This document shows, in pieces, positions 61,810-64,000 of a stretch of DNA of 64,000 nt. The notes beneath the pieces were generated by a model. That model did no database searches, had not been told where the DNA came from, and saw nothing but the letters and a program-made list of their open reading frames with translations. Source of the stretch: UMGS1663 sp046964515 (lineage in GTDB: Bacteria > Bacillota > Clostridia > TANB77 > CAG-508). The DNA lies in the NCBI GenBank assembly GCA_046964515.1, contig JBKUYM010000005.1, positions 1-64,000 on the forward strand, read 5' to 3'. Positions within the stretch are counted from its first letter, which is position 1. Every line of letters begins with the position of its first letter. A program made the translations under genes and the position numbers.

Positions 61810-63543
61810 TATACTTTTAATGCTTGTTTTTGATAATACATTTCATAATAATTTTGTTTCTTTTCTAATAATTCTTCATGTGTGCCTTGTTCTATAATAC
61901 ATCTATCTTTCAAATACATAATTTGATCTGCATTTCTTATTGTATTTAATCTATGAGCAATTATAATAGCAAATTTTCCCTTTAACATTTCTTCCATTGC
62001 TTCCATTACTTGATTTTCAAATTCTAAGTCTAAATTAGAAGTTACTTCATCTAATAAAATAATATCTGCTTTTTTTAAAATAGCTCTTGCAAAATTTAAT
62101 AGCTGTTTTTCTCCATAAGATAAAATATCTGATTTTGCATTAATAACCGTTTCATATCCTTTTTCTAATAATGTAATTTTTTTATCTAGTCCCAGTTTTT
62201 TACAGACTGTTATAATTTCTTCTGTTGCTATATCCTCTTTGTTTCCATACCTAATATTTTCTATAATAGACATTTCAAATATAACCGGATCTTGAAACAC
62301 ATAAGCAATATTTTTTCTTAATTCTTTTAAGTCATATTGTCTAATATCTACACCATTTATTTTTATTGTTCCCTCGCATATATCATAGAATCTCGGTATT
62401 AAATTGATTAAAGATGTTTTACCAGCTCCACTTTTCCCTACTAATGCTATTCTCATAGGATGATTTATTTTTAAATTTAAACCTTCTAATATTTTATTTT
62501 TTTTATCATATGTTAGACCAACCTGCTGGAATTCTATATTTTCTATCTTTTCTAAAGTTAATTTTCCCTCTTCTTTTTCTATTGGTATTTCCAACAAATC
62601 AAATATATTACAAAAACATTGTGCTCGATAATTCATTAGATGAATATGTTCTAACAGCGTTTCTACATGTTTTTTCATATCATCAATGTAATCTATCATT
62701 AACATGATAGTCGCAGCACTCATCATTCCAAACTGCATAGAAATACCACCCAAGTAGATTGTTATTATAGTAGCTGTAAAAGAAAGTATAGAAAATAAAG
62801 TATTATGTAATACTATAATACGGTTTGATTTTAATAATTCTTTTTTACTTTCTTCTAAAATTTTTTGAATTTGTTTTACATTTGTTTTTTCTAATCGTAA
62901 TGTTTTTGTAGTAGCATAACTATCTATAAATTCATTCATATTTGCTTGTAATTCTATCATAATTTCTTGAATTTTTCTTGAAATTCTTTTATTTTTTCTA
63001 AATAATGGACTAACAATACCATATGAAAATAAATAAATAGTAACAATTACAATCCCTAATTGAAAGTTTAAGAGGCATAGAATAATAGAAATAACTATAA
63101 GTGTTAGCAATCTTACACTAGTTGCTCCAACCATGTTCCATGCAAATAATCTCGAAGATTCATATGTTTGTGTGGTTATAATTTCTATCATATCTCCTAT
63201 TTGTCTTTTTTCTATTTGATTTAATTGAACCTTTTGTAATTTAGAAAATACCTTTTCCTTTAAATTTCGATCAATTTTATATATAGTTATTTTTCTTTTT
63301 CTTTCTGTACATCTACAGAATATCATTCTTCCTATAATTAATAAAATTAAAAGTCCAGACAAAATCATTACATTATTTAAATTGTTTTGTGGTATTTCTA
63401 CATCAATGACTCGTTGTGCTATAAAAGGATAGGATAGATAAATATAAATTGTTTGAATAGCAATTCCTATAAATATTTCTATTATATCTTTGTGATTTCC
63501 GTGTTAGTTGATACATTTGTTTTAAAGTTTTATTCTTAGACAT
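61809..63543 (-). CDS. ABC exporter subunit (permease-ATPase fusion), split by a CGG +1 frameshift
   Basis: The start is ATG 63543 (MSKNKTLKQMYQLT), overlapping the stop of the upstream ABC gene by 8 bases. The 15th codon is CGG 63501-63499. The zero frame soon stops, while C|GGA continues GNHKDIIEIFIGIAIQ into the 519-codon frame called from 63368, giving 577 residues. Six-helix exporter domain, then ATPase: Walker A VGKSGAGKTSLINLI, Q loop YVFQDP, signature LSYGEKQLLNFARAIL, Walker B IILLDEVTSNLD with catalytic Glu, H loop IIAHRL. It pairs with the upstream, catalytically degenerate subunit as a heterodimeric exporter. Confidence 0.9.
63499..63501 (-). other. CGG +1 frameshift site near the start of the ABC exporter gene
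   Basis: In-frame context CAA CTA ACA CGG AAA TCA CAA (codon 15). Skipping the C reads ACA|GGA AAT CAC AAA GAT and links the overlapping start codon to the long open frame. Confidence 0.87.
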
Positions 63544-64000
63544 ATTCTTCTCCTAATTGATTTTGATTTAATTCATATATTTTCTTATAACTTTCATTTT
63601 GTAATAATTGACTATGTGTACCACTGATTGCTTTTCCTTCGTGCAAATAGATAATTTTGTCAAACTTATCTACCCATTGCATATCATGTCCTATTAAAAT
63701 GATAGTAAAATCTTTTTTTAAGTCTAACACATGTTGTATAATATTTCTTTTGTTTCTAGCATCTATAGCACTAAAAGAATCGTCCAAAATCATAACTGGT
63801 TTTCTCTTTCCAAAAGCTCTTGTTAGTAATAGTCTTTGTTTTTGTCCTTTGGATAAAGCAATTCCTTTTCTACCTACATAACTATTGTATCCATCTTTTA
63901 AATGATTAATATCTTGATGTAATTCAAAGAATTTAGCCAAATGCATCATTTCTTGATCTGGCATATATGGATTTAATATTTTAATATTTTCAGCAATGGT
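63536..64000 (-). CDS. ABC exporter subunit, C-terminal part (runs off the window)
   Basis: The frame is open to the window edge (TIAENIKILNPYMPDQEMM...), so only the last ~154 residues of the ATPase domain are present. The signature is LSKGQKQRLLLTRAF and Walker B is PVMILDDSFSAID, with Asp in place of the catalytic Glu. That marks the degenerate half of a heterodimeric exporter. H loop: IILIGHDMQWVDKFD. Stop TAA overlaps the start of the next ABC gene. Confidence 0.9.
   Translation of the reverse strand, partial: TIAENIKILNPYMPDQEMMHLAKFFELHQDINHLKDGYNSYVGRKGIALSKGQKQRLLLTRAFGKRKPVMILDDSFSAIDARNKRNIIQHVLDLKKDFTIILIGHDMQWVDKFDKIIYLHEGKAISGTHSQLLQNESYKKIYELNQNQLGEEYV

Noticed and set aside
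2031..63501. Explaining the seven split genes as random sequencing errors or ordinary pseudogenes
   Set aside because: Random indels would not all create CGG in codon phase immediately before a GGN Gly codon, nor leave the remainder of each gene intact. A systematic error inserting G after CC (plus strand) remains possible and is listed as the main refutation test.
2031..63501. Stop-codon recoding or selenocysteine at the internal stops
   Set aside because: The zero-frame stops differ (TGA, TAG, TAA) and the sequence after them in the same frame is not the conserved protein; a frame change is required.
1..64000. tRNA or rRNA genes
   Set aside because: No cloverleaf-like GC-rich segment with a T-arm GGTTCRANTCC-type motif or rRNA sequence was seen; the GC-rich islands are the 48-bp repeats, T-boxes and the putative DGR variable region.

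Overview
The window looks like a chromosomal piece of a low-GC, spore-forming, lysine-synthesising Bacillota, probably an uncultured or gut Clostridia lineage. The evidence is a very AT-rich sequence, a spoIIAA-spoIIAB-sigF operon followed by spoIID and a SpoIIQ-type M23 protein, a YtxC-like protein, two T-box leaders, and the tig-clpP-clpX, queA-tgt-secD-secF and asd-dapA-dapB groups. I see no rRNA, tRNA, CRISPR array, integrase or transposase.

Layout. 1-10.6 kb: a WapA/RHS-type secreted polymorphic toxin (signal peptide, beta-helix-like repeats, long YD-repeat region, RHS core, C-terminal colicin-E5-like tRNase), followed by a candidate immunity gene and all on the minus strand. 11-21 kb: ytxC (+), a rhodanese, then a minus-strand run metallopeptidase-queA-tgt-WG-repeat protein-TIGR04086-HD hydrolase-secD-secF. 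21-25 kb: Ile T-box, DUF1653 gene, ileS. 25-36 kb: heptad-repeat coiled-coil protein, tig-clpP-clpX, Gmk-like kinase, Nudix, Ppx-like, GNAT, dnaE, an HTH membrane protein, rqcP. 36-40 kb: addA. 40-44 kb: forespore sigma-F operon. 44-47 kb: Val T-box and valS. 47-52 kb: small unknowns, aldose-epimerase-like, a duplicated-domain unknown, recG. 53-54.6 kb: a prepilin-like protein with a C-type-lectin/FGE-like, GC-rich 3' end typical of diversity-generating-retroelement targets. 55-58.6 kb (+): asd-dapA-HD-dapB. 58.6-64 kb: DUF4363, YetF/DUF421, a 4-TM holin-like protein, a UDPGP-family uridylyltransferase and a heterodimeric ABC exporter pair running off the end.

Main discovery. Six genes (RHS toxin, metallopeptidase, addA, recG, UDPGP uridylyltransferase, ABC exporter) are each split by a +1 frameshift. 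All seven break points fall exactly on an in-frame CGG codon. Skipping the C at each site (C|GGN) gives Gly and restores one full-length protein. Two sites lie inside invariant motifs: the RecG Walker A and the UDPGP GGQGSRLG signature. My by-eye search of every CDS in both orientations found no other in-frame CGG, whereas CGA, CGT, AGA and AGG are used for Arg. The simplest reading is that CGG is unassigned (or has no decoding tRNA) in this organism and CGGN is read by a +1 shift or as a four-base Gly codon. A systematic sequencing artefact is the main alternative. One further break in the RHS gene, at an A6 run, is of a different (-1) type.

Other structure: a dispersed 48-bp triple-hairpin intergenic repeat (five copies), a 663-bp tandem repeat in the toxin gene, and a perfect 19-bp-arm palindrome downstream of the prepilin-like gene.
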